DNA from: Vicinamibacteraceae bacterium
GTDB lineage: Bacteria; Acidobacteriota; Thermoanaerobaculia; Multivoradales; Multivoraceae
Direction: 5' to 3'
DNA: 57,461 nucleotides
Assembly: GCA_012270995.1 (NCBI GenBank)
Contig: JAAXHG010000166.1
Coordinates: forward strand, 1 to 57,461
Shown one piece after another: positions 41,326-51,336 of this stretch. A program made the position numbers and the translations under genes. Under the pieces are notes generated by a model, which made no database searches, was not told the DNA's origin, and saw only the letters and a program-made list of their open reading frames with translations. Position 1 is the first letter of the stretch, and every line of letters begins with the position of its first letter.

Positions 41326-44300
41326 TCAGCCGCGGCCGCGGCCGACCGTCATCCGGATCTCGCGCCCCTTGCCCTTGCCGGCCCGAAGCTCCACCTTGAG
41401 CGACTGGACTTCCTGCTGCGTCAGCGGCGCGTCGGTGGTGTAGCCGAGCATGTACTGGCTCTGCAGCTCCCGGCTGATGTGGTCGTAGGCGTCGAGCAGG
41501 TTCTCCATGTTGGCGACGTAGTACACACGCCCGCCGCTCGCCCTGGAGATGGCTTCCAGATCGGGCTTGCGCGTCCCGCGCCCGAGGGGGCTGGCGTTCG
41601 CCATCGAAATGACGTAGATCGGGACGCCGGAGTTTTCGGCGGTGCGGAACGTCTTCCGGTAGCCGCTCTGGCTGCCGTAGTCGTCGCCGTCGGTGAGGAT
41701 GACCAGGGCGCGGCGTCCCTGGTCGCGGGCAAGTTCGACAAGGCCGAACTGCATCGCGTCGTAGAGGGCCGTCAGACCATCTGCCTGGAGCTGGTCCAGG
41801 TTGTCGATGAGCTGGACGACGTCGTGCGTCAGGCTGGCGATCATGCGCGGCCGGCTGTCGAAGTCGACGACGAAGGCCTGGTCGATCCTGGACAGGACGT
41901 TGCCCAGGAACTGGGCGGCGGCCCGGCGAACGTCGGGCATGATCGTCATCATGCTCCCCGACGTATCGACCGCCAGGCCGAGCACCAGGGGAACGTCCTC
42001 GGCGACGGCGAAGCGCTCTACCTCGATCTCGCGGCGTCCGGCTCGTAGCACGAAGTCCTCTTGCGACAGGGTGGTGATGGGCTTGCCTTCCCGGTCGTTG
42101 ATCACTGCGTAGACCTCGACCAGGTTGACCAGCGTTTCCGCCACGAGATCGTCGGAGGAGAGGAACCGAACCTCTTCGACGACGCTGCCGTCCTCGAGGT
42201 AGACGGCGAGGCGGGCGAAGTCGGCGCCGGGTTGGGCGGGGCCCGGCAGCCGGGTACGCCAGGGCGGCCGGTTGAGCGTCGCGGCGAGCCGCTCGTTCCG
42301 GTAGAACTCGATCCGGTCGAGTCGTTCGTCCTCGTTGAGCCGGACGTCGGCCTCGACGTCGAAACTGTCGTCCGGTCCGGCGGTGACCGTCTTGAAGGCG
42401 ATCCGGGTTGCGGCCCGCGACCGGTTGATCGGCAACTCGTCCCGGCCCAGCGGCGCATCGGATCGGCTGTAGGCGATGGCCTGGATGACGTGTTCGGTCA
42501 GTTGCTCGCCCAGGTCGATCGTCGCGGAGAAGGGTCGGCGCTTGTCGTCGGAGACGAGTTCGCCGTCGAGGTAGAACTCGACCCGGCGGACGGCGTCGCT
42601 CCTGGTCACGATGTCGAAGGTCTTGCGCCCGTTGAGGCCGGACCTCTGGCCGCGGGGCGGCAGGAGGCGAATCAGGGTCCGTGCCGAGTCCGCTTCCCTT
42701 CCATGGACGGCGTCCGGCGCCGCGGAGTCGTGCGTGCGTCCGAACACCTGCCCCGCGGTCCGGGCGGCGGCAATGATCTCGGCTTCCGTCCGCTCGGGAG
42801 CACCGCCGGCGCCGGTCCCGTCGGAGGTCAACAGCTCCGTGTCGCTTCGTTCGTCGAGCGGTCGGGAAGCGTCCTCGAGGAACGCGACGCGCCATCGGTC
42901 GGTCCTCAGATCCTCCACGATCAGGACGAGTTCGTCGATGGCGAGCGGCAGGTCGATCACGGTCCGGAACCTCCAGGCGCCGCCGTCGAGGGCGGCGCCC
43001 GCGCCCAGGCGATGAAGGAGCAGGGGCGGAGCGTCCAGCCCGCGTCCGTGCAGGGTCACGCGGAGCGCCTCGCTCGTCGTCGGCGCTCCGGCGGCGAAGG
43101 TCACGAGACCATCCACCGTGACCAGCTCGGAGGGGGCGCCTGCCGCCAGCGTCTCGATGTCCTGAGGAAGGAGGACGCCGCGAACGGCGAGTTCGTCGCT
43201 GCCCGGGGCGACCTCATCCTCGTTGTCGCTCGCCACCATGTCCAGGGCCTGCCCGGCCCGCAGCGCGACCAGGTCGGATGGCGCGGCGACGGTGGCCCAG
43301 CGGCGCGCGGCGACCTCGCTGGGCGGGCCGCGAATCCCGGAAGAGGAGATGCGCACGTCGACCGGGTGGGGCGCCCCGTCGCGCAAGCCCGTCGATTCGT
43401 ACCGCACCCGCCACGAAGAGGTCAGGCGCTCGATGACCGCGGTCAGACCGCCCTGATCGGTCACGATCTCGCCGCCGCTCGCTTGGGCGAACCGGGCCTG
43501 TTGCGCCTGACGGCCGGGCAGCAGGCCGTCGACACGCTCGTCCGGCGGCGCGGCGAGCAGCGGAACGACGCGCCAGCCGAGTGCCGCGATCGTCCGGGTC
43601 AGGCTTCGCTGTCGCTGCTCTTCGCCGCGGGCCCTGGAGTCCATGGTCGTGGTCGGCTCGTCCAGGACGCGGCGGGCGAAGGCGCCCAGGTCCAGGTCGA
43701 CGGAGTCCTGGACCAGGAAGAGAACTCGAGGAGAACGGGACGCGGATCCCTCGCCGTGGACGGCTTCGAGCAGGCTGGCGCGCTGCCAGGCAAGCACGTC
43801 CAGCTCCAGTTGGAAGCTCTCGAAGAGATCGGCGGCCAGCCTCGACGCCACGGCGGCGTCGCCCGAAGCCCTGACCGAGTCGGCTCGGGCCCTGAGCCTG
43901 AAGAGGCGTCCCGCCCGTCCGGCCCGCAGCGCCAGTTGGTCCGCCGTCTGCCGGATCGCTTCCGGGTCGCTCGTCGGGCCGAGCACCGCCTCCGGGACCC
44001 GGTCGGCGGTCACGATCTCGACGTTGCCGAGAGCCACCAGTTGATCGGCGGCATAGCCGATCGCTAGCGCGGCCGCCTCCACGCCCTCGGGCGTGGACCC
44101 GGGCAGGTCGAAGTACACGAGGAGCCGCCAGCGGTCGGTCACCGGATCGACGGCCAGCACCCTGCGCGGCGCTCCGTTCTCGACGACCTCGACGGCCCTG
44201 GCGCTCAGGCGAAGATCAGGTTGACTGGGGATCTGGAAGACGATCTCGGCCTCTCGACTGAGCATCTGCGCCACGGTCGGGGGCGTCGGCATCGACGCGG

Positions 44301-44361
44301 CGGCGGCCGCCGACAGGAGCGCCGTCCGCCAGGGCGTGATGCGTGCCGGCCGCGACCGCAT
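41326..44361 (-). CDS. Acidobacterial-type VWA-domain protein, copy A
   Basis: 1011 residues. After a probable signal (TALLSAAAAASMPTPPTVAQ), a large beta-rich N-terminal half leads to the VWA domain near residue 800: VLGLAVDTSGSMMTIMPDV carries the MIDAS DTSGS metal site and ILTDGDDYGSQSGY the second acidic loop. The end reads SRELQSQYMLGYTTDA, typical of VWA proteins of the Acidobacteria type, which are exported and probably bind proteins via Mg. It lies nine bases downstream of a paralogue of nearly equal size. The gene ends the six-gene minus-strand cluster. Confidence 0.85.
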   Translation of the reverse strand: MRSRPARITPWRTALLSAAAAASMPTPPTVAQMLSREAEIVFQIPSQPDLRLSARAVEVVENGAPRRVLAVDPVTDRWRLLVYFDLPGSTPEGVEAAALAIGYAADQLVALGNVEIVTADRVPEAVLGPTSDPEAIRQTADQLALRAGRAGRLFRLRARADSVRASGDAAVASRLAADLFESFQLELDVLAWQRASLLEAVHGEGSASRSPRVLFLVQDSVDLDLGAFARRVLDEPTTTMDSRARGEEQRQRSLTRTIAALGWRVVPLLAAPPDERVDGLLPGRQAQQARFAQASGGEIVTDQGGLTAVIERLTSSWRVRYESTGLRDGAPHPVDVRISSSGIRGPPSEVAARRWATVAAPSDLVALRAGQALDMVASDNEDEVAPGSDELAVRGVLLPQDIETLAAGAPSELVTVDGLVTFAAGAPTTSEALRVTLHGRGLDAPPLLLHRLGAGAALDGGAWRFRTVIDLPLAIDELVLIVEDLRTDRWRVAFLEDASRPLDERSDTELLTSDGTGAGGAPERTEAEIIAAARTAGQVFGRTHDSAAPDAVHGREADSARTLIRLLPPRGQRSGLNGRKTFDIVTRSDAVRRVEFYLDGELVSDDKRRPFSATIDLGEQLTEHVIQAIAYSRSDAPLGRDELPINRSRAATRIAFKTVTAGPDDSFDVEADVRLNEDERLDRIEFYRNERLAATLNRPPWRTRLPGPAQPGADFARLAVYLEDGSVVEEVRFLSSDDLVAETLVNLVEVYAVINDREGKPITTLSQEDFVLRAGRREIEVERFAVAEDVPLVLGLAVDTSGSMMTIMPDVRRAAAQFLGNVLSRIDQAFVVDFDSRPRMIASLTHDVVQLIDNLDQLQADGLTALYDAMQFGLVELARDQGRRALVILTDGDDYGSQSGYRKTFRTAENSGVPIYVISMANASPLGRGTRKPDLEAISRASGGRVYYVANMENLLDAYDHISRELQSQYMLGYTTDAPLTQQEVQSLKVELRAGKGKGREIRMTVGRGRG

Positions 44362-44370
44362 GGCGGCAGC

Positions 44371-47300
44371 CTACCGCACCTCGCGGCCCTCGATCGTCCT
44401 CGCCACGACGCCGCCTCTGGCGAGCTCCACGTTGACCTGGCGCCAGTTGGGTCCGCCCGGCTCCTCCTTCGGGTAGTAGGTCAGCAGGTAGTGGCTGCGC
44501 AGCTCGCGGCTGATGGAATCGAAGATCGGCGCAAGGTCCTGGTCGTGACGGACGTAGTAGACGCGCCCTCCGCCGGCCCTCGCCATCCGCTCGAGTTTGC
44601 TGACGAAGGTGCGGGTACTGAAGCTGCGGCCGTCGGTACGGGCCGCCTCGTCGTTCATCAGCACGAGGTACACCGGCACACGGGCGCGGCGCGCCTGCTC
44701 CAGGCTCTGCCTGAAGGCGGCGTCGGAGTCCTCGTCGTCGCCGTCGTAGAAGACGACCAGCGCCTTCCGCCCTCGTAGTCCTTCCAGTTGGTCCAGGGCC
44801 AGCGAGAGGGCGCCCCATACGGCGGTACGGCCTCGCGGGCGCAGCGATCCGATGCCGCCGCGCACCGCGTTCAGGTTGTACGTGGCGGCGCGGATCAGCC
44901 GCGGTTCGGTTCCGAAGCCGACCAGGAAGGCGCGATCCCGGCTGGCCTCGAGCGAGTCGAGGAACGCGGTGGCGGCCCGCTTGACGTCGGGCATGCGCAG
45001 GAACAGGCTGCTCGAGGTGTCGATGGCCAGGCCGAGGGTCAGGGGAAGGTCGAAGGCGACCCGGAACGACTCGAGTTCCTGGGCGCGGTCGTCCTCGAAG
45101 ATCGAGAACTCGGCGGCCTCCAGATCCCGCACCGGTTGTCCGGAGCGGTCCGTTGCGACGACGTAGAGCTGGACGAGTTCGACGCCGATGCGAGCCGAGA
45201 GGCCGGGGCGGTTGAGGAAGACGACGTCCTCCGCGATGCGGCCGTCCATCAACTGGGCCTCGACCCGCAGGAAGGTCTCCGGGTCCCCGACCGGCACGAG
45301 GACTTCCCGGCGGAACGGCTCCTCGGCGGCGGTCGCCGCCAGCCGGTCCTTGACGTAGAAGCGCATCTCGGCGAGGAGGCCGCCGCGCGGCACCCTGACT
45401 TCGGCGGCAACGTCGACCCGACCGGCGTGGGGACCGCCTTCCGGTTCGGTGATGCTCACCCAGAACGCGTGCGGGGGCTGGTTGACGAGGAGTTCGTGCC
45501 GGTCGAGTTCGAGGTCCTCGGCATCGAAGGCCACGGCCTCGACCCGCCCGAGGCGGTCGCCCCGTCCAAGGTCGATCCGCGCACGATACGGCACCCTGTT
45601 GCGCGCCGCCACGCGCCGGCCGTTGTAATAGAAGACGACGCGTTCGACACGGTCGGCGAAGGCTTCCCGCACTTCGGCCACGAAGGCGACCCGGCCGCGC
45701 CGGTCGTTCGGATCCTCGCGCCTGAGTTCGATCGCTCGCGCGCTCGCGCGGGACTCCGCGTCGGTCCCCGAGTCTTCCAGGTCGACGAAGTCGACCATGG
45801 CGTAGCCCCAACGTCCGGTGGCGAGGTTCTCGGCCAGCACGATCGCGGAGTCGGTACCGGGCGGGAGTTGCAGCGGCCGCTCGAAGGACAGGTGTTCCGC
45901 GCCGGGAGGTGCAAAGGGCGGACCGTGACTGGTGACCACGCTGCCGTCTTCGCGGTGGAGTCCGGTGCTGACGCGCCAGGATGCGGCGTCGCCGCGCGGC
46001 GCGCCGACCGGCGGCACGATCGTGCTGGCCAGGCGTCCGACCGTTCTCCCAGGCGACGCGGACTCGATCTGGATTGAGGCGACGACTTCGATGCCGCTTC
46101 CTTCGCCGCCCTCGAACTCGCTCTCGAGATCCCCCTCGAAGGCGCGCCGCAGCCGCACCTCGGCGACTTCGTCCGGTGAACCCGCGCCGGGAACCACGGT
46201 CGGCGCACGCATCTCGTGATCTTCAGTTCCTGAGCGCAGTTCCAGGGCGCCGGCAGCGGCCGCACGGTCCGGGAGCTGGAAACTCGCCTCGAAACGGCGG
46301 GGAAGCCGCTCGATCCACTCGACGATCTCCACGCCGTTCGAGAGCACCTCGCCGCCGGTGGCCTCGGCGGCTGCACTCCATTCCGACGGCTGGAGGAAGA
46401 GCCCGAGTTCCTCCTCGACGCTCTGCTGCCCACCGGACCGGGGCCGGTTGAAGCGGAGGGTGAAGCCGACCGTCACCTCGTTCGACCGGATGTCGACTCC
46501 GTCGTCCCCGTCTTCGGGCGCGAAGGCGACCGGCGCCGCGGTCCAGCCGAAGGCAGCCGCGGTTCGCGCCACTGGCCGGAGGTTCGGCATGGTGGCCGCC
46601 TCCACCGCCAGCGAGCCCGCGGTCGGTACCAGGTCCAGGTAGTAGCTCAGCGGATCGGTGACCAGACCGTCGGCGATCAGAATCAGGTGCCTTCGCGCGC
46701 CCTGCTCTTCGGCTGGTTCGACAGTGTCGTCCGGATCCGGCACCTGGGCTTGCATCGTTTCGCGCCTGAGATCTTCACGCTCGGCCAGGAACGCGACGAT
46801 CTCGTCGATCTGAGCCGCTCGCATCGCCGCTTCCTCGCGCATCGCATCGGTCGCCATCTGCCGGAGCAGGGCTTCCAGCTCGGCGACGCGCTCGTCCTCG
46901 GGAGCGGCCTGGCTTCGCCGCGCCCGCGAAACCTCGATCTGTCGCTCGCTCGCGAACAGGCGCCGCCTCTCCACCAGTGCGCTCGCGGCTTCCTCGCTCA
47001 CGGCCAACCGTCCCAGCGCGGCCGCGGCCAGCTCGAGATCCTGCGTCGGCGGGAGAATCGTCCGAGCCGCCGGATCGGCGACCACGATCTCCAGACTGCC
47101 CAGTTCGAGCAGGACGTCGAGCCGGTCGAGCAGAGAGTTCGCCAGTTGATGAACCGAGCTTGCCGTGGTCAGAGCGAAGTCGATGTAGACCAGTGTCTGC
47201 CAGCCGGTTTCGGCCCTGGTGATCCGCTCGATCTCGACCGGGGTACCGTCGATCCGAAGCTCCAGTTGCCCGTCCAGGTCGCTCGCCGACGCCCCCTCCG

Positions 47301-47394
47301 CGTCGAACGTGACGGTTTGCTGGCCCGGGACGGCGCCGGCCGCCAGTGCCAGCAGCAGCCCCGTCAGGACCGACCGGAGCGAGGGGACTGACAC
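44371..47394 (-). CDS. Acidobacterial-type VWA-domain protein, copy B
   Basis: 1007 residues from GTG 47394, signal peptide SVLTGLLLALAAGAVPGQ. Domain order equals that of copy A: N-terminal beta-rich part, long middle region with FVAEVREAFADRVERVVFYYNGR and RVDVAAEVRVPRGG, then the VWA domain (LTLGLAIDTSSSLFLRMPDV, MIDAS DTSSS near residue 791; VFYDGDDEDSDAAF) and the SRELRSHYLLTYYPKEEP end. The two copies share layout and length but have diverged clearly. It starts six bases after the DUF1501 stop, so it is co-transcribed with it. Confidence 0.85.
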   Translation of the reverse strand: MSVPSLRSVLTGLLLALAAGAVPGQQTVTFDAEGASASDLDGQLELRIDGTPVEIERITRAETGWQTLVYIDFALTTASSVHQLANSLLDRLDVLLELGSLEIVVADPAARTILPPTQDLELAAAALGRLAVSEEAASALVERRRLFASERQIEVSRARRSQAAPEDERVAELEALLRQMATDAMREEAAMRAAQIDEIVAFLAEREDLRRETMQAQVPDPDDTVEPAEEQGARRHLILIADGLVTDPLSYYLDLVPTAGSLAVEAATMPNLRPVARTAAAFGWTAAPVAFAPEDGDDGVDIRSNEVTVGFTLRFNRPRSGGQQSVEEELGLFLQPSEWSAAAEATGGEVLSNGVEIVEWIERLPRRFEASFQLPDRAAAAGALELRSGTEDHEMRAPTVVPGAGSPDEVAEVRLRRAFEGDLESEFEGGEGSGIEVVASIQIESASPGRTVGRLASTIVPPVGAPRGDAASWRVSTGLHREDGSVVTSHGPPFAPPGAEHLSFERPLQLPPGTDSAIVLAENLATGRWGYAMVDFVDLEDSGTDAESRASARAIELRREDPNDRRGRVAFVAEVREAFADRVERVVFYYNGRRVAARNRVPYRARIDLGRGDRLGRVEAVAFDAEDLELDRHELLVNQPPHAFWVSITEPEGGPHAGRVDVAAEVRVPRGGLLAEMRFYVKDRLAATAAEEPFRREVLVPVGDPETFLRVEAQLMDGRIAEDVVFLNRPGLSARIGVELVQLYVVATDRSGQPVRDLEAAEFSIFEDDRAQELESFRVAFDLPLTLGLAIDTSSSLFLRMPDVKRAATAFLDSLEASRDRAFLVGFGTEPRLIRAATYNLNAVRGGIGSLRPRGRTAVWGALSLALDQLEGLRGRKALVVFYDGDDEDSDAAFRQSLEQARRARVPVYLVLMNDEAARTDGRSFSTRTFVSKLERMARAGGGRVYYVRHDQDLAPIFDSISRELRSHYLLTYYPKEEPGGPNWRQVNVELARGGVVARTIEGREVR

Positions 47395-47400
47395 GCCGCC

Positions 47401-48879
47401 CTAAGCGACGATCTGGTGGATCGGCTCCGCGCCTTCGACGCCGACCAGCTTCTGGTCGAGGCCGGCGTGGAAGTAGGACAGGGCGTTCGGGTCGAGGCCC
47501 AGTTGCTGCAGCACGGTGGCGTGGAGGTTCTTGACGTGGAAGCGGTCGACCGCGGCCCGGTTGCCGAGCTCGTCCGTCTCGCCGACGCTGGTGCCGCCCT
47601 TGATCCCGCCGCCGGCCATCCACATCGTGAAGCCGTAGGCGTTGTGGTCGCGTCCGGTGCCTTCGGCGTACTCGGCGGTGGGCTGTCGGCCGAACTCGCC
47701 GCCCCAGATGACGAGTGTGCTGTCGAGCAGACCGCGCTGCTTCAGGTCGCGGAGCAGGCCGGCTACGGGCAAGTCCGTGCCGCCGGCGTGGTACTCGTGG
47801 TTCTTGACCAGGTCGCCGTGGGCGTCCCAGTTGTGGTCGTTGTGGTTGCCGCCCGAGTAGACCTGGATGAAGCGGACGCCGCGCTCAACCAGGCGGCGCG
47901 CCAGCAGGCAGCGACGGCCGAACTCCTTCGTGCGATCCTGGTCCAGACCGTAGAGGCGGCGCGTCTCCTCCGACTCGCCGGAGAGGTCGACCGCTTCCGG
48001 GGCGTGCTGCTGCATCCGGTAGGCCAGCTCGTAGCTGGCGATGCGGGCGGCCAGCTCGCTGTTCTCGGAGCGCGGTTCGGCGTGTTCCTCGTTGTACTCC
48101 CGCAGGCGGTCGAGCAGCCGGCGCTGCGCCTGGCGCGACATTCCCGGCGGCGGGTCGAGGGACAGGATCGGCGTGCCGTTCGAACGGATCACGGTGCCCT
48201 GGTAGCTGGCCGGCATGTAGCCGCTCGACCAGTTCTTGGCGCCGCTGATCGGCCCGCCCGTCGGGTCGAGCATGACGACGAAGCCGGGCAGGTTCTCGTT
48301 CTCGGTGCCGAGGCCGTAGTTCACCCAGGAACCCAGCGCCGGGCTGCCGGAGAGGATGCGGCCGCTGTTCATCTGCAGCATGGCCGAGCCGTGGAGCGGC
48401 GCGTCCGCGGTCATCGAGTGGATGAAGGCGATGTCGTCCACGCAGCCGCCGAGATGCGGGAACAGGTCGGAGACCCACTTGCCGCACTCGCCGTACTGTT
48501 TGAACTGCCATTTCGGTCCGACCACGCGGCCCTGGTTGCGCGTGCCGCCGCGGCCCTTCGTGTTGATCTCGATCGTCTTGCCGTCGAGCGGGTAGAGATC
48601 GGGCTTGTAGTCGAAGGTGTCGACCTGGCTGGGGCCGCCGTACATGAACAGGAAGATGACCGCCTTGGCCGGACCGTCGAAGTGGGGCGGCTTGGCGGCG
48701 AGCGGGTTCTTCCACGCGGTCACCCCGTCGGCGGCGACGGTCTGCGCGCCCAGGAAGTCGTCGGTGCTGAGCATGCCGGCGAGGGCGACGGAGGTGAAGG
48801 CGCCGCCGGCTTCCCACAGGAACTCGCGCCGGGTGCGGCCGCAGAAGGTGTTGCGGGGACGTTCGCTGTCGTAGTTCAT
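47401..48879 (-). CDS. DUF1501 (sulfatase-like) protein with Tat signal
   Basis: 492 residues from ATG 48879, with GAGGAG eight bases upstream. The N-terminus has GRTRREFLWEAGGAFTSVALA, a twin-arginine export signal. The DUF1501 body follows: AKAVIFLFMYGGPSQVDTFDYK, FPHLGGCVDDIAFIHSMTAD, WVNYGLGTENENLPGFVV and VIWGGEFGRQPTAEY, as in Planctomycetes-type DUF1501 proteins. These are nearly always encoded next to DUF1549/DUF1553 cytochrome proteins, as here (29-base gap). The family belongs to the alkaline phosphatase/sulfatase fold; its activity is not established. Confidence 0.93.
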   Translation of the reverse strand: MNYDSERPRNTFCGRTRREFLWEAGGAFTSVALAGMLSTDDFLGAQTVAADGVTAWKNPLAAKPPHFDGPAKAVIFLFMYGGPSQVDTFDYKPDLYPLDGKTIEINTKGRGGTRNQGRVVGPKWQFKQYGECGKWVSDLFPHLGGCVDDIAFIHSMTADAPLHGSAMLQMNSGRILSGSPALGSWVNYGLGTENENLPGFVVMLDPTGGPISGAKNWSSGYMPASYQGTVIRSNGTPILSLDPPPGMSRQAQRRLLDRLREYNEEHAEPRSENSELAARIASYELAYRMQQHAPEAVDLSGESEETRRLYGLDQDRTKEFGRRCLLARRLVERGVRFIQVYSGGNHNDHNWDAHGDLVKNHEYHAGGTDLPVAGLLRDLKQRGLLDSTLVIWGGEFGRQPTAEYAEGTGRDHNAYGFTMWMAGGGIKGGTSVGETDELGNRAAVDRFHVKNLHATVLQQLGLDPNALSYFHAGLDQKLVGVEGAEPIHQIVA

Positions 48880-48908
48880 CGTTCCGCTCCTCAGTCGAGA
48901 CGGGTCTC

Positions 48909-51254
48909 TCAATCCAGATAGGCGAACTCGTTCAGATTCAACAACAGAAGGGAGTAACTGGCAAATGCCGCTTCGGCGTCGAAGCGCTCCTCCCGTTGCA
49001 ACTCCTCGATCAGGCCGACGCCTCGGGCGACTTCGACCGGCTCGGCCCGTCGCGCCAGCACGGCCTCGAACGCCTCGGCCACGCGATCTTCGACCGTACC
49101 TTCGGCGCCATCGATCCGCTCCGCGAGCGCCCTGGCCTGTTCGCTCATGAAGTCGCCGTTCAGCATCATCAGCGCCTGTGTCGGCTGGGTCGTGGTAAAG
49201 CGCACCGGGCAGGTCGAGTCGGTGTCGGCCAGGTCGAGACTCTCCAGCAGCGGGTGCAGCAGGGAGCGCTTGACGTGGATGTAGATGCTGCGCCGGGCCG
49301 CCTGGTCGGGGGTCGTCTCGCCCCAGGCCTTGTCGGGCTGGGACGCCGTGGCCAGCACCTCCGCCGGCATCGGCGGGTAGACGCTCGGGCCGCCGATTGC
49401 GAGGTTGAGGCGACCGGTCGCCGCCAGGACGGAGTCCCGGATCTCCTCGGCCGCCAGACGCCTCATGTTGAAGCGGCTGAACAGGTCGTTGCCCGGGTCG
49501 ACTTCCAGAGCGCCCTCCGGGGGCCGGGAGGACATCTGGTAGGCGCGGCTGGTCATGAGCAGCCGGTGCATCGACTTCAGGCTCCAGTCCCGCGCCGTGA
49601 ACTCCGTCGCCAGCCAGTCGAGGAGTTCCGGGTGGGTCGCCTCCCGACCGAAGCGGCCCAGATCGTTGGGCGTGGGCGAGAGGCCGCGGCCGAAGTGGTA
49701 CTGCCAGAGGCGGTTCGCCATCACGCGGGAGGTGCGCAGGTTGCCGTCGTCGGCGATCCAGCGCGCCAAGGCGAGGCGGCGGCCGGTCGTGGGGGAGTCG
49801 GGAGCCCGGGGCTCCAGCCCGGGATCGGCGTCGCCGAGGATGAGCGGAAATCCGGGCTCGACCCGTTCGGCCGGCGCATGCGGGTTACCGCGGATCAGGA
49901 CGTGGGTCGGCGGCGCCTCGGGTCCGATCTCCTTGACCCGCAGCACCTCGATGAGGTTCGCGGGCCCCCAGTCCACCGGCAGGCTGGACTCGTCCGTGGT
50001 CCCGAGGTTCGCCGGAATCCAGCCCGTGTAGTTCACCGGGGTCGGCTGGTTGCCGCCACCGACCTTGTAGGGGGCGATGCCCCGGAAGAAGGACAGCATC
50101 CGGTAGTAGTCGGTCTGCGGGATCGGGTCGCCCCGGTGGTTGTGGCAGCGCGCGCACCCGATCGACATGCCGAGCATGACCCGGGACGTCGTGTCGAGTA
50201 CGGAGTCGAGATCGTCGTACTGGGCCAGTTCCGTATCCGTCGGCTCGTCGTCCCAGATGCCTAGCCTGAGATAGCCGGTGGCGATGACCGATGCCGCGGT
50301 CGGGTTGGCGAGTTCGTCGCCGGCGAGCTGATGGGTCAGGAACTCGTTGTACGGCATGTCCGCGTTCAGCGCGTCGATCACCCAGTCCCGGTAGCGCCAG
50401 GCGGAGGGCTTCTTGCGGTCGCGCTCGTAGCCGTCCGTCTCCGCGTAGCGGACGAGATCGAGCCAGTGCCGGCCCCAGCGCTCGCCGTAGTGGGGCGACG
50501 CGAGCAGGCGGTCGATCAGACGTTCCCATGCGTTGGGGCGCCGGTCCTGCTCGAATGCCTCGACCTCCTCGAGGGTCGGCGGCAATCCCGTCAGGTCGTA
50601 GCTGGCGCGCCGGATCAGGGCACGGCGGTCGGCCGGCGGCGGCGGATCGAGGCCGGCCGCCTCGATCTTCGCGAGCAGGAAGTTGTCGATCGGGTTGAGC
50701 GGCCAGTCGGGGTCCTCGACGGCGGGAACGTCCGAGCGGGCGAGCGGCCGGACGGACCACCATGCCCGGTCGGCGTCGGTGATCTCGAACGCGTCCTCGG
50801 CTGGCGCCACTTCGGCGAGTTCGTCCTCGTCGCCGCCGAACGGAGCGCCGAGCTGCACCCACTGCCGGATGACCTCGAGGTCCGCGTCGGCCAGCCGGCC
50901 CGAAGGCGGCATCTGCAACTGCTCGTCGTCGTACCCGACCGCCTGGAGCAGCAGGCTCATGGGGGGCTCGGAAGTGGAGATCGCGGGACCCCGTTCGCCG
51001 CCGCGCAGCAGTCCGGCCCGGGTCGTCAGCAGCAGACCGTTCTCGGCCCGTTCCGGGTCCGAGTGGCACATGTAGCAATTCGCCTCCAGAACTGGCCGGA
51101 CGTTCTCCTCGAACAGCTTGATGCCGTCGGCCGGCGTCTGGGCGGTCTGGGCGAGGCCGGGGGCCGCGGACAGGAGGGCAAGCAAAACCGCAGGACCGGC
51201 GGCGACTGCGGATCCCCTTTGCTGCGCGCAGCCTGGCATGGTGGCACCGATCAT
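48909..51254 (-). CDS. Cytochrome c (PSCyt1) - DUF1549 - DUF1553 protein
   Basis: 781 residues from ATG 51254 (ATG 51239 possible). Signal peptide ending PGLAQTAQ. The N-terminal haem site is ANCYMCHSDPERAENG, the PSCyt1 module; DUF1549 has IRRASYDLTGLPPTLEEVEA, ADLP/DPYRRE-type GRHWLDLVRYAETDG and GCARCHNHRGDPIPQTDYY; DUF1553 closes with RLALARWIADDGNLRTSRV, RLWQYHFGRGLSPTPNDLGR and QALMMLNGDF. Partner of the DUF1501 protein; such pairs are abundant in Planctomycetes, Verrucomicrobia and Acidobacteria and are thought to act in extracellular polysaccharide or organic-matter turnover, without proof. Confidence 0.92.
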   Translation of the reverse strand: MIGATMPGCAQQRGSAVAAGPAVLLALLSAAPGLAQTAQTPADGIKLFEENVRPVLEANCYMCHSDPERAENGLLLTTRAGLLRGGERGPAISTSEPPMSLLLQAVGYDDEQLQMPPSGRLADADLEVIRQWVQLGAPFGGDEDELAEVAPAEDAFEITDADRAWWSVRPLARSDVPAVEDPDWPLNPIDNFLLAKIEAAGLDPPPPADRRALIRRASYDLTGLPPTLEEVEAFEQDRRPNAWERLIDRLLASPHYGERWGRHWLDLVRYAETDGYERDRKKPSAWRYRDWVIDALNADMPYNEFLTHQLAGDELANPTAASVIATGYLRLGIWDDEPTDTELAQYDDLDSVLDTTSRVMLGMSIGCARCHNHRGDPIPQTDYYRMLSFFRGIAPYKVGGGNQPTPVNYTGWIPANLGTTDESSLPVDWGPANLIEVLRVKEIGPEAPPTHVLIRGNPHAPAERVEPGFPLILGDADPGLEPRAPDSPTTGRRLALARWIADDGNLRTSRVMANRLWQYHFGRGLSPTPNDLGRFGREATHPELLDWLATEFTARDWSLKSMHRLLMTSRAYQMSSRPPEGALEVDPGNDLFSRFNMRRLAAEEIRDSVLAATGRLNLAIGGPSVYPPMPAEVLATASQPDKAWGETTPDQAARRSIYIHVKRSLLHPLLESLDLADTDSTCPVRFTTTQPTQALMMLNGDFMSEQARALAERIDGAEGTVEDRVAEAFEAVLARRAEPVEVARGVGLIEELQREERFDAEAAFASYSLLLLNLNEFAYLD

Positions 51255-51336
51255 ACCGCGCCGCCCGCGCAGCGAGCAGGAAGAACGGATGATCCGGATC
51301 CTGGAGCAGGCACGTGTCGACTTGGTCGTGCTGGCG

